DNA of 64,000 nt from assembly GCF_037893015.1 (NCBI RefSeq), contig NC_133665.1, positions 105,739,937 through 105,803,936 on the forward strand, read 5' to 3'. The notes beneath the pieces were generated by a model. The model saw only the letters and a list, made by a program, of their open reading frames with translations. It did not search any database and was not told the origin of the DNA. The translations under genes were made by a program, and so were the position numbers. Shown piece after piece: positions 42,375 through 52,599 of this stretch. Each line of letters begins with the position of its first letter. Position 1 is the stretch's first letter. Source of the DNA: Macrotis lagotis. Taxonomy: Eukaryota > Chordata > Mammalia > Peramelemorphia > Peramelidae.

Positions 42375-42600
42375 TATGATATCCCTGATGATAATTTACT
42401 GTTTCCAAAATGCTTTACACATGATTCCAGTCACAACAATCTAGGAAGGTGAATGCTTGCATCTTATTATTATGCACATTTCATACATAAGGAAACAAAG
42501 ACATAGAAAGTCCAGGTGAGGGACAGGCTCTGAATCTAGGTCTCTTCTTTCTCCAAGTCCAACACTCTTGGCTTATACCAAGCTACCTCTCTCTATGAGA
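42375..42600 (-). mobile_element. MIR-type SINE, antisense
   Basis: AATGCTTTACACATGATTCC, CACAACAATCTAGGAAGGTG, TCTTATTATTATGCACATTT and GGAAACAAAGACATAG. A MIR 3' end in sense orientation probably lies at 42,750-42,815 (GGATTGTTGTGAGGAAAGTG). Confidence 0.65.
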
Positions 42601-42925
42601 CAAGGGGCAATTCAGCCTAGATTTGAGAATCCCTAGTGACTAGGAGTCCATTACCTGATGAGGCTGTTTATTTTTAGACAAATGTAATTATTATGTAATC
42701 ATTTATGTTGAGTCAAGAAAATCTTCTCTGCAATGTCCACACCTTGGTCAGCAACACTATGTCACAGGATTGTTGTGAGGAAAGTGTTTTATAAACTTAA
42801 AGCTATATATAACACAGGGTCCCCATTAGTTCTGGTAGACTTTGGTCCCGGGGGTTGGGGTTAGCTACTGCTTCTCTCAAGGTTCTAGGGCTAACCCTAA
42901 GGAGTTGGGGGCTCTTTTTTCTTTC

Positions 42926-43079
42926 TTTCTTTTTAAATTTTTTTTGCATGGCAATGAGGTTAAGTGACTTGCCCAAGGTCACACAGCTAAGTAATTATTA
43001 AGTGTCTGAGGCCTGATTTGGACTCAGGTCCTCCTGACTCCAGGATCAGTGCTCTATCCACATACTACCTTGCTGCCCC
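42926..43079 (-). mobile_element. WSINE1-type CORE-SINE beside nested L1
   Basis: TTGCATGGCAATGAGGTTAA, GGTAATTATTAAGTGTCTGA and a head at 43,050-43,078. Its flanks are GGGGCTCTTTTTTCTTTC (42,907) and AGGGCTCTTTTTCTTTTC (43,080). The right flank was afterwards used as target by the L1. Confidence 0.92.
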
Positions 43080-43093
43080 AGGGCTCTTTTTCT

Positions 43094-44347
43094 TTTCTTT
43101 TTTTATAAAAGAAAGAATTTACTTATTTTGAATTTTACAATTTTCCCCCAATCTTGCTTCCCTCCCCCCACCCCCTACAGAAGACAGTCTGTTAGACTTT
43201 ACATTATTTCCATGTTATACATTGATCTAAATTGAATGTGATGAGAGAGAAATCATGTGCTTAAGAAAAAAAATAAAGTATAAGAGATTAGCAAAATTAT
43301 GTAGTAAGATAATGGGTTTTTTTTTTTTTTACATTAAAGGTCTTTGGTCTTTGTTCCAACTCCACAATTCTTTCTCTGGATTCAGATGGTGTTCTCCATC
43401 ACAAATAACCCAAAATTGTGCCTGATTGTTGCACTGATGGAATGAGCAAGTCCATCAAGGTTGATTATCACTCCCATGTTGTTGTTAGGGTGTACAATGT
43501 TTTGCTCATCTGACTCAGCATCAGTTCATGCAAATCCCTCCAGGCTTCCCTGAATTCCCATCCCTCCTGGTTTCTAATAGAACAATAGTGTTCCATCACA
43601 TACATAGACCATAATTTCTTAAGCCATTCCCCAGTTGATGGACATTCACTTAATTTCCAATTCTTTGCCACCATAAACAGGGCTACTATGTATATTTTTG
43701 TACAAGTGATGTTTTTACCCTTTTTCATAATCTCTTCAGGGTATAGATCCAGTAGTTGTATTGCTGGATCAAAGGGTATGTACATTTTTGTTGCCTTTGG
43801 GCAATTCCAAATGGTTCTCCAGAAAGGTTGGAGGAGTTTACAGCTCACCAATAATGTATTAGTGTCCCAGATTTCCCACATCTCTTTCAACTTTGATCAT
43901 TGTCCTTTCTGGTCATATTGGCCAGTCTTAGAGGTGTGAGGTGGTACCTCAGAGATGCTTTAATTTGCATTTCTCTAATGTAATGATTTAGAGCAATTTT
44001 TCATATGACTCTGGATCCCTTTGATTTCCTCATCTGTAAATTGCCTTTGCATATCCTTTGACCATTTGTCAATTTGGGGAAATGGCTTTTTTATAAAGTT
44101 GACTCAGTTCTCTGTATATTTTAGAAATGAGTCCTTTGTTAGAAATACTAGCTGTAAAAATTGTTTCCCAATTTACTATATTTCTTTTGATCTTGGTTAC
44201 AGTGGTTTTGTCTGTGCAAAAACTTTTTAATTTAATGTAATCAGAATTATCTAGTTTGTGTTTAATGATGTTCTCCATCTCTTCCTTGGGCATAAACTGC
44301 TTCCCTTTCCATAGATCTGACAGGTAAACTATTCCTTGATCTCCTTC
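43094..44347 (-). mobile_element. 5'-truncated L1, antisense, ORF2 C-terminus intact in parts
   Basis: A 1.25-kb insertion flanked by perfect 15-bp copies of CAGGGCTCTTTTTCT (43,079-43,093 and 44,347-44,361). The minus strand carries two open pieces of ORF2: 44,069-44,293 (with DYIKLKSFCT and GLISKIYRELSQLYKK) and 43,468-43,890 (with PFDPAIQLLDLYP and EWLKKLWSMYVMEHY). These match the C-terminal region of L1 ORF2p in order. The pieces are separated by stops, so no functional protein is encoded. The poly-A tail reads as a T-run at the left end. Confidence 0.93.
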
Positions 44348-44361
44348 AGGGCTCTTTTTCT

Positions 44362-44990
44362 AATGTGTTCCCCCACCAGGAGACTTTCCTCATTGAGAAT
44401 CAGTTGATATCATTAGTGAGCCAGACTTAATTAACTTTTAGTTGGAGGTATGTACTAAGTAAGTTAAGAATAGAAACATCCTCTTCTCCCTCCTAAAACT
44501 AGAAGAAAGTGGGCTCAAGCTTAGAGAAAAGGGACAGACTCCCTATTCCTGATATTCCCCTTTTGGAGTCCTTCTATGGTGTAGAATTCATCCAGGATCT
44601 TTATAGAGAATTGAAGCTGCCTTTCCTCAGGTAAATCTAAAGTTTTTTGACCTTTCAGAGATCACAAGGTCATTCTTTGATGAAGGGGTAGGGGGGAAGG
44701 AAACAAACTCTCCTTCCTTCCTATCCCCAAGCTATCCCCCCCTACCTTAAGGGGCTTACAGAAGGTGACTGAATCTCATCAACCAATCCCAACACACTGC
44801 CTAGTAGCATTATTTCATTTCATCCAGTGCATTCAAACACTTCATAAACTGGTTACTGGATTGTTCACACTTTGTTTAAATCCTTTGATGATTTAATAGA
44901 AGCCTCACATGATTAAGGTAGCTATTTTAAGAGTACAGTGGTTGATTAATTTAACCATCTCCAATCCTCACACATTTAGAAATTTGAATT
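44362..44990. other. Unassigned unique sequence
   Basis: No confident repeat or exon. Mixed composition, with short C-runs near 44,735. Confidence 0.45.
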
Positions 44991-44999
44991 GTTATTCTT

Positions 45000-46175
45000 T
45001 CATGTATCATACATTTATTAAGCATCTGCTCTTTGTCAAGGCACTATGTTGGATGCTGGAACAACAAAGACAAAAAAATGGAAATAATCCTGGACCTCAA
45101 GGATCTTATATTCTGTTGGGGAAAATAATGTGTAAATACAACAAATAAGCACAAAATATATACAAAGTAAAGACAAAGAAGTTTCTATGTTGGAGGAAAT
45201 TAGCAACTAAAGGCATCATGTAGGGAATGGCACTTAAGCTAATCCCTGAAGGAAACAGATCATAATAATAGTAATAATAATAATAATAATTATAATAATA
45301 ATAATAGCTAGCATTTATTCAACTCTTTAAAGTTTAAAAATGCTTTGCTAATATTATCTCATTTTGTCCTCAGAACAACCCTGGGAAGTAAGCATTAATA
45401 TTATTCCTATTCTGCAGATGAGAAAACTGAGGTAGAAGTTAAGTGACTTGTCCAGGATTACAGTTAGTAAGTACCTGAGACCAGATTTGAATTTAGGTTT
45501 TCCAAGTCTCTATCCCTTGCACTATCTAGTGCCCAAGATTCTAAAAGGGAGAGATGAGAAAGGAGTACATTCCAAGTATGGACGATAACTTGTTGCAAAG
45601 ACAAGAAATGAAATATCATGTTTGGGAAATAACAAGTTGTCCAATTTGACTGAAAGAAGAATGCATGAAGCAAAAAAAAGTGATGTGCAATAAATAAGTC
45701 TGGAAAGACGATCTGAAGCCAATTGGTGAAGGGCTTTAAATGTCAAAAGAAGGAATTTCTGTTTTTTTCCAAGGGGAGCTTGGTCAGGAGAGAGACATGG
45801 TCATACCTGAGCTTTAGGAAGACAAATTTGGCTTCTGTGTGAAGGAGATCTTGGAGAAAGATGGTCTTTGAGACTTGAAGAACCAACTGGTTTTGAGGGA
45901 TCCCAGATGAGATAGTGGGAGACCCTAAACTAGGAGAATGGCTATGAGAGTGGAGAGAAAGAGATGAGTTTGAGATATGTCATGGAGGTAGAATCAGTGA
46001 GATTTGACAACTGGTTGGATATACAGTCTGAGGAAGAGAGAGAAGAAATGAGGATGACTCCACAACGGTGAGCCAAGGTGACAGGGAGAATGGTGTTGCT
46101 GTTAATACAAATAGGGAAGTTTGGAAAAAGGGAAAGTTTTTGGGGAAAGAAAAAGAGTTATCCTTTTTTACATTT
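45000..46175 (-). mobile_element. Long L2 LINE, antisense, split by MIR
   Basis: In order: ACATTTATTAAGCATCTGCT, GGACCTCAAGGATCTTATAT, [MIR], GGTGAAGGGCTTTAAATGTC, GAGACATGGTCATACCTGAG, CTTTAGGAAGACAAATTTGG, TGGAGGTAGAATCAGTGAGA, TTTGACAACTGGTTGGATAT, GAGGATGACTCCACAACGGT and AGGGAAGTTTGGAAAAAGGG. That is a collinear antisense L2 3' half of about 900 bp. Confidence 0.85.
45262..45535 (-). mobile_element. MIR-type SINE with (ATA)n array, inside L2
   Basis: An ATA array (45,262-45,306) leads into TAGCTAGCATTTATTCAACT, TTTGTCCTCAGAACAACCCT, CCTATTCTGCAGATGAGAAA and GTTAAGTGACTTGTCCAGGA. Confidence 0.8.
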
Positions 46176-46779
46176 GGGCTTCCCAAATATAAGGTAGACA
46201 TTGGAATCTCAGCAAGCCCAAGACTTATCTGTGACTAGTGTCTGGACTTGTGATTCAGGATTTCAGAATTTCATGACTAACATACCTCAGCACATCCTGC
46301 CTCCTCTTCCATTAGGAAGCTTTCTGTGAGTCATATCCAGCCTCATTCAGTCCAGTGACTTTCAGGACAGTTGACTCAAAGAGATCTCCTCTTGGGGCTA
46401 GGGACCTTTTAAGTTAATTTGGTCTTGGTCTCAGCTTTCTGGCTTGGATTTCTTCATCTTCTGTACACAGTTGCTCCTTCTACCTTCCTATGGCCTCAAG
46501 GCCTCTTCTATCTCATGGTGCCCTTCATTCCATCAGGTCCTGTTCCCAAATGCTAATCTCTGAGAGGGGGCAGGAGGGCAATGAATGCCCACCCATCCTT
46601 TCCTTCAGCTGAGTGCTTTCCACAGAGCTCTCTTCTCTTCCCTGAATCATTCTGGTGCATCCTTTATGCTTTCCTAGTGTATCATAAGGTATTTTATTTC
46701 TCCAGCTTATTGTTCTATGCTCCCCATCAGTGAAGATAATTAATTGGTATTCTTGTATTACCTTCCACTTCACAAAGAG
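46176..46779. other. Unassigned sequence, possibly decayed L2
   Basis: C/T-rich on the plus strand, with phrases loosely like L2 coding sequence, but not enough for a call. Two small reverse frames have no domains. Confidence 0.35.
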
Positions 46780-47335
46780 CTGTTAAGTTCCTCAGGAGTC
46801 TCCTCATTCATTCTTCATCATACTAGTCATTTATTTTCCCCCTCTATCTCTGATTCTAGATCTTCTTCTTAGTGTTACCCTCCTGCAAACTCCTCCTCAT
46901 TCTTACAGCAAAGAATTTAGGCATGAAGCTTTAGAATCATCTTTGCTCCACATCTCTCTCTTTTTTAAAAATCATTGCTGTCTTTTGTTTTTATATCACC
47001 TATATTTCCCAATACATTTTTCCTTTCCCCTTCCTCCACAACTAATCAGTTGCCAAATCCATCAGTTTTGTAGTCCCACTGTTTCTTGAGTCTCATCTTT
47101 ATTCCCCCTAGAACATTAACTTTGACCTGTGACTATGATAGCCTTCAAACAGTTCTTCTTTTCTCCAGTGTCTCCACTTTTCATACCATTCTTTGTATAG
47201 CCATGAACCAGAGTAATTCACTAATGACCAGGGGTTGACCCCATTGTTCCCCTGCTCAGTGATCTTGGGTGGCTTCCCATTGACTGTGAAATAAAACATA
47301 TCCTCGTCATCTTGGCCTTCAGTAATTCGATCATT
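46780..47335 (+). mobile_element. L2 C-terminal region, sense
   Basis: GGCATGAAGCTTTAGAATCA, CAGTTGCCAAATCCATCAGT, GACCCCATTGTTCCCCTGCT and GGTGGCTTCCCATTGACTGT keep the order of L2 ORF2 C-terminus. It stops short of the 3' UTR. Confidence 0.65.
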
Positions 47336-47339
47336 CAAC

Positions 47340-48040
47340 AAACATTTCTTAAGCCCTACACTGCTGAATTCAAGGCACTATACTTTATGCTGAGGACATA
47401 AAAAGAGATTCAATACAGATCTTGTCCTTAAGAATCTTAACAGTGGGAGTCAAGGGAGCAGAGAACCAAGAAAACATTGTACACATTAACAACAACATTG
47501 TGAGTTGATCAGCCTTGATGGATGCAGCTCCTCTCAACAGTTCAGAGAGTTCGAACAATCCTAGGAGGCCAGCTACGGACAAGGCTATCCCCATCCAGAT
47601 AAAGAAAAACAAAACAGAACAGAACAGAACAAACCCCTACAGAATTTGAATGAACACTAATTCACTTTTAAAAAAATTTCTCTTATGTATTTCTTTCCTA
47701 TCTCATGGATTTCTTTCTTTTCCCTTAATCCTAATTCCTTATACCAAAAATGACTAATCTGTAAACATGTTAAGCATAATTGTTCATGTATAATATTAAC
47801 CAGACTGCTGCTAAGGGGAGGAGGGTAGAAAGGGAGGGTGGAAGGAAATCATGTAACTTAAAAATATGCATATGCATGTGGAAAAATGTTGAAAAACTTT
47901 CATAATATGTAATTAGAAAAATAAAATAAAATATCAGTTATAAAAAAAAGAATCTTACAGTGGAATGGGGAGAAGATCAAATAATTGTGATATAAAGGAG
48001 AATGAAAAAGTATAGATGAAATGTCCAGGCAATGAGAAAT
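47340..48040 (-). mobile_element. L2 3' end, antisense, split by L1
   Basis: AACAAACATTTCTTAAGCCC and GATCTTGTCCTTAAGAATCT precede the L1. The duplicated AAGAATCTTACAGTGG and AATGGGGAGAAGATCAAATA follow it. Confidence 0.75.
47447..47948 (+). mobile_element. 5'-truncated L1 3' end, sense, inside L2
   Basis: ACATTGTACACATTAACAAC, GTGAGTTGATCAGCCTTGAT, GGATGCAGCTCCTCTCAACA, AAACTTTCATAATATGTAAT and an AAAATAAAATAAAAT tail, the same family as 60,792-61,406. Flanks are AAGAATCTTAACAGTGG (47,430) and AAGAATCTTACAGTGG (47,949), a duplication with a 1-bp indel. Confidence 0.9.
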
Positions 48041-48389
48041 ATGAGAGGTAACTTTGACCCATGTGGATATCTGTGTATTTCTATATTCTTTGTAAAAACT
48101 TGCTAAAGCTCTTGTTTTGAGCAAGAAATTGAAGACCTTTGGGATCTAGATCATGTTTTTTTTAACACTTCTGTTTATGAAAGAAGAAATTCAGATGCGA
48201 AATACAGAATTGGCAAAGAAGTAGCTTTATGAAGAAGATGATGTCTCTACATTTAAAAATGTTGCTAATGTGGAATTTGCTTTGCTGGATCATGTAGGTA
48301 TGGAATGAGGAATCTTTTTGTTTGGTTTTTAAGTTTTAGCTTTTCAAGTTTGCTTAATGTGGGTAGGGGGAAATGGAAGGAAGGGAACA
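48041..48389. other. Unassigned sequence
   Basis: AT-rich, no confident family. Confidence 0.35.
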
Positions 48390-48600
48390 AGCCAGGTACT
48401 TTGCTGAGCTTTACAAATATTATCTCACTTGATCCTCACAGTGACCTTGGGAAGAAGATACTATTTATTATTCCCATTTGGTAATTGAGGAAACTGAAGC
48501 AAATATAAGTGAAGTGACGTGCTAATAATATTTAAACTCAGATCTTTCTTGACACCAGACCCAGACCTCTATTCAGTGTGCCACTTAGCTCCCTCTGTAG
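48390..48600 (-). mobile_element. MIR-type SINE, antisense
   Basis: TTATCTCACTTGATCCTCAC, TATTCCCATTTGGTAATTGA, GGAAACTGAAGCAAATATAA and a TGTGCCACTTAGCTCCCT head end. Confidence 0.85.
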
Positions 48601-48679
48601 GCTTAGGGGTAGTGGAAGAGACAAAGTAATTGAAAAACACTTAGAACTTGAAAAATAAAAATAAACTTTAAAAAGGAAG

Positions 48680-48753
48680 ATGGTATCTTTGAGTTTCTTG
48701 AGCAGGAGAATGATTCAGTCAAACCTGTGCTTTAGAAATATCAATTTGGAAAC

Positions 48754-48810
<57 letters not shown>

Positions 48811-48815
48811 CAGTA
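48680..48815 (-). mobile_element. L2 fragment, antisense, with (TG)n expansion
   Basis: GAGCAGGAGAATGATTCAGT, CAAACCTGTGCTTTAGAAAT and CAATTTGGAAACTGTGTG follow antisense L2. The TG array at 48,754-48,806 begins exactly where L2 usually reads GCTGTGTGGAG, so the microsatellite appears to have grown out of the L2 sequence. Confidence 0.7.
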
Positions 48816-48867
48816 AAGAGAAGGAAAATGTAGATTTTTTTTGCATCTGGGAGATTCTTTAACCCAG

Positions 48868-48945
48868 GGGTTCCCAATCTGTGGGCTGTGGATCCCTAGG
48901 GAGCTGCAGAGTTATTTCAAGGGATCCACCTTCTTCTTTGATCTA
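48868..48945 (+). mobile_element. Possible hAT-type DNA transposon end
   Basis: CCCAGGGGTTCCCAATCTGT begins like a hAT terminal inverted repeat (CAGGGGTTCCCAA). It is followed by GTGGATCCCTAGGGAG and TTATTTCAAGGGATCC. The opposite end is not seen, so this is tentative. Confidence 0.4.
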
Positions 48946-48949
48946 GTGA

Positions 48950-49275
48950 CACTGTCCTTGCTTTTCTACCAAGACATGTCTTGGCTCTGACACTTTCTCT
49001 GTCTGTACCCTATGCTCTCCCTCCTCATCTCTACCCATTGCTTTCTCTGGCTTCCTTTAATTTCTACTAAACTCTCTTCTCCTACAGGATGCCTTTCCCA
49101 ACCCCTCTTAATTTTAATGTTTCCCCTCTCTTAATTTTTTCTCATTTCTCTTGTATATAGCTTTTGTTCACTTGCTGTGGGCCCATTATTACTGTAAACT
49201 TCTTGAAGGGAGGGGCAGTCTTTTTCCTCTTTTTTTTGGTATCTCCAGTACTTTGCACTGTGCCTGGCTACATTA
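48950..49275 (+). mobile_element. L2 3' end, sense
   Basis: CCTTTAATTTCTACTAAACT, CTACAGGATGCCTTTCCCAA, ATTACTGTAAACTTCTTGAA, GGGAGGGGCAGTC and TATCTCCAGTACTTTGCACT with GTGCCTGGCTACAT. Confidence 0.75.
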
Positions 49276-49429
49276 TAACTGGAGAGACATGTACATAAAA
49301 TACTTATGAAGAGTAGATAAAAAGTAACCTTAGAGAAGAAGGTCTTAAGATGGGAGGTGTGATGTTGAAGGAGTAATGTTGCATATGTACTTTACCAATA
49401 TTTAAATTGGAGTATTTTGCTTTTCCTTA

Positions 49430-49640
49430 TATTTCTGAATTTATTCTTCTCCCCTCTCTCCCCAGTGAGCCATCTTTTATAACAAATGTTTTTAAAAAAG
49501 GAAAAAATCAATTGAACAAAACTAATCAATTCATAGACTATTCTGGTGATATAAGCAACATTCTATACCCATAAACCCCCTCCTGTTCTGTGAAGGGAGA
49601 AAGGTATATTTTATCAACTTTTCTATGGAGTTAAACTTGG
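49430..49640 (-). mobile_element. Possible L1 3'-region fragment, antisense
   Basis: Same phrase order as the element at 1-235 (CCCCAGTGAGCCATC, TTATAACAAAT, AACAAAACTAATCAA). Assigned to the L1 3' region by resemblance only. Confidence 0.45.
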
Positions 49641-50520
49641 TTATCATCATTATGCCTCATTCAGTTTCTTTTGGTAATGTATGTTAAGAATATGCACTCA
49701 GCTGAAGAAGTCTTGGGAGTATTTTAGAGAAGATTTGGATTAAGACCAAGAGAGGAAAAACAAGTAATATTTTATATTATCATTGGAGTCTATTGCAGAT
49801 CACCTGTTGGTTTTTCATAGTTAAATATTTCCCTTGGTTTCTTGATTGCGTTTTTATCTTTTTTTGTTGTTGTTTTTTGAAAGAGGAAATGGTTGGAGTT
49901 CAGAAAACAGATCACAATGCTGGCAGAGACTCACTATAGTAGTGATAGGGGCCTTGAATTATCTGGATCTTTTGGTGCTCTCTCTGTTCCCAAAGCAGTG
50001 CTTCTAACAACTTCTTGCTTTGCCTTAATGATAATTTCATCCTTCAAAAGATGGAAAAACCAACAATGGGAGATTCTTTTTGGAATGTAATTCTTATTAG
50101 AGGAAAAAAACTGGTTTCTTGGGCAGAAATGATGAGAACTTGAGGAGAAATATTTGCATTTAAGGTAAAGAAGAAAAGGAAAGAGAAGGAAACAATTTAG
50201 TCCGACATCCTCTGTCTCCTTCCATCTGATTTTAGCAGGGTGGATTTCTGAGAGTTGAGAGATAGACTAGGTAAGATCCTATAAATTATAGTTCTTTGGG
50301 GGAAATATTCATTGGATTAGTTAGTAGCCCCTAAGGTCCCTTCTAACTGTGAACCCTTAGAATTGAAGAGAGACTAGATGAAAGAGATAGTACAGTAATA
50401 GATTGTCCAACTGATCAAATGTGTAGGGTTAGGAAGAAGCATCTTCCTATAATTCCAGGATACCATTCTTTATTAAATTGTGCAAAATAAGTACTTTGAA
50501 AAAAATCTCAAAGCATTATA
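49641..50520. other. Repeat-poor sequence
   Basis: Mostly unique. A SINE 3' tail may lie at 50,325-50,365 (AGCCCCTAAGGTCCCTTCTA). No coding signal. Confidence 0.45.
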
Positions 50521-50524
50521 TAAA

Positions 50525-51045
50525 TGTCAGTCATCATCATCACCCAATTTTATTATTGTATGCCCTTCTCTTTATATAACATATTACAACAAAACAGAGC
50601 CATTCACTGTTACCCACTCTCATCACACTTTTTCCTCATTTGTAGTTTTCCTTACCATCTTCCTCTCTTGAAATTCTTTCCTGCCTTTAAGGCCAAGCTC
50701 AAATCCCACCTCTTCCCAGAAAGCTTTCCTTGATACTGTTTGGATCTCTCCTAAATACTTGGAGCTTATTGATATTTGTGTTTTCTTCTTATCTTCTTTC
50801 TAGATTCTAATCACTCTGAGGTTAGGGACCATGTCTAGTTTCACTTTTCTATTTCCCAGCATTCAGCCTTTATGTAACAGACACTGGATTCATTTTTTTC
50901 CCATTGGATTAGATTGAATTGGCTACACTGCTTCTCTTTCAAAGCAGTTGACTCCTGGGAGGGATTTCCTATCTTCTCCACGGGGATACCTGACATACAG
51001 TAGGCATCAGTAAAGGTTTGTTTATGGACTGACTGAATAAACCTT
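50525..51045 (+). mobile_element. L2 C-terminus and 3' end, sense
   Basis: TCCTGCCTTTAAGGCCAAGC, TCAAATCCCACCTCTTCCCA, GAAAGCTTTCCTTGATAC and later ACATACAGTAGGCATCAGTA, GTTTGTTTATGGACTGACTG. A short non-L2 stretch may lie between. Confidence 0.7.
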
Positions 51046-51059
51046 AGCTTAGGTCAGTC

Positions 51060-51170
51060 CACAAGCTTTCTTAAATGCTTCCTATATTTTTGGCACTATG
51101 CTAAGGGCTAGGGATAAAATAGTGGAAAAAAAACAGTTCCTGCCCTCAAGAAGCTCCCATTCTAATGGAA
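51060..51170 (-). mobile_element. L2 3' end, antisense
   Basis: CTTTCTTAAATGCTTCCTAT, GCACTATGCTAAGGGCTAGG, GTTCCTGCCCTCAAGAAGCT and CCCATTCTAATGG. It lies tail to tail with the preceding forward L2. Confidence 0.8.
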
Positions 51171-51710
51171 ACCTCCAGTGGCCTCCTGAGAAGTCCAGTC
51201 ACAATCATCAGCAAGGGTAGGGGTTGGATCTTGAGATCCGGAATCCTAGTAGATAGCTGGCTTCTTTGCAACCCATTAAGGATAAGCTGAACTCCCTCTG
51301 ATCCTCCCCAGTCCTGAAGGGAACATACACTTTGAGTGGAAACAACAGGTGAGAGTTTGTCTTCCTTTCCCCATCTGGCAATGGCATTTCCCACTTTCTC
51401 AAATGCCATTTTCTCTGAGAAATTTCAGTTCTCATTCAGTTGTGTGTGAGAGGAATTCACTTTTGTTTATTCACAACTTCATCAGTCTCCCTTGCTCTCA
51501 GTTTCATGAGCATTTGAGTGGAAAATTGTTTGCAGTAATTCATTAAGAAAAGAGAGCCAAGAATATGGCAGGACTAGTAGGTTTGTCAGTGTCCCCAGAT
51601 TAATTCCCCTTAGAGGGAAAATTGAAGTATAGTGAAAGCACATGAGAAAATTTGAGTTCAAGGTGAAGCTTTGCCATGTGCTGAGTTTCCTTGGGCAAGT
51701 CATCTCATCA
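51171..51710. other. Unassigned unique sequence
   Basis: No repeat recognised. Several short frames on both strands with no domain. Confidence 0.5.
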
Positions 51711-51714
51711 TTTC

Positions 51715-52080
51715 AGTAACATATTTTAAGTGCCTCCTGTGTGCAGAGTGCTGTGCTCCATGTAGGGAGAACTACATAGGGAACGTCATTTGCAAAGATA
51801 TGGAGGTGGGAAAATACTAAGTGTCTTTGGGGTGGGGGAGAAGATTTCATTTAGAATAAAGAGTGTGTAGGAGAAATCATATGAGATAAGTCTGGAATAA
51901 TTGGGTGGCATTGAATACTGGTCAGAGGAGTTTGGACTTTGCTTGGTGGGTAGGAGGGAGCCATTGAAGCTCTTTGAGTAGAGGAGTCACACAACTATTA
52001 ATCTCAAATCTGGTAACAATGTGAAAAGTAGATTGGAGGGGAAAGTATAGTTGAGGCAAAGAGACTTAAGCCTTGGTGAA
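51715..52080 (-). mobile_element. L2 LINE, antisense
   Basis: TTTTAAGTGCCTCCTGTGTG, GCAGAGTGCTGTGCTCC, GGAGGGAGCCATTGAAGCTC, TTTGAGTAGAGGAGTCACAC and GTAGATTGGAGGGGAAAGTA. Confidence 0.75.
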
Positions 52081-52464
52081 ATGTGAATGATAATACCTGT
52101 ACACCTGGGTTATCCAACCTGGGGAGGGGAGGTTAGACAACTTGACTATCCTTCTTCACCGCCCCCCCCAATGCCATTAGGTTTGAACTGAACTTTCTTG
52201 GTCCTTAGTATCATCATATTGAGGTTGCCATGAGGCTGGCACAAGTTTTCTAGACTAAGAGATACTGGGTGGGGGGGAGGAAGGATGTTTGAGACTTTAG
52301 GGTGGAGTTGCTTTCCTATTCTGGTCATGTTTAAATGCCCCTTTCTGGGGAAGAGTGGATATCACTGACAGTGGACACACTTTGGGTATGTCATCTTTAT
52401 CACTCCTCCCCCTCTCCCTCCCTGGATCCATCACAACATGAACTAAAGAGTTTAACTAGGCCAT

Positions 52465-52590
52465 TGAATACGACCAGAATCAGAACCTTAGAGATCATCC
52501 AGTTCAATCCCCCAACTTTTACAGAAGAGGAAACAGAGTCCCTAAGAGGGTTAGGTCTCACCATAAGTTTATGTATGAACCAGTATCTGA
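52465..52590 (-). mobile_element. MIR-related repeat, antisense
   Basis: AGAACCTTAGAGATCATCCA, GTTCAATCCCCCAACTTTTA, CAGAAGAGGAAACAGAG. The 129-codon frame that spans it (52,335-52,724) is therefore not a host exon. Confidence 0.65.
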
Positions 52591-52599
52591 AACTAAGTT

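Noticed and set aside
43468..44293. Reverse frames that look like a conserved protein
   Set aside because: They are real protein homology, but to the C-terminal region of L1 ORF2, within a truncated L1 bounded by a target duplication.
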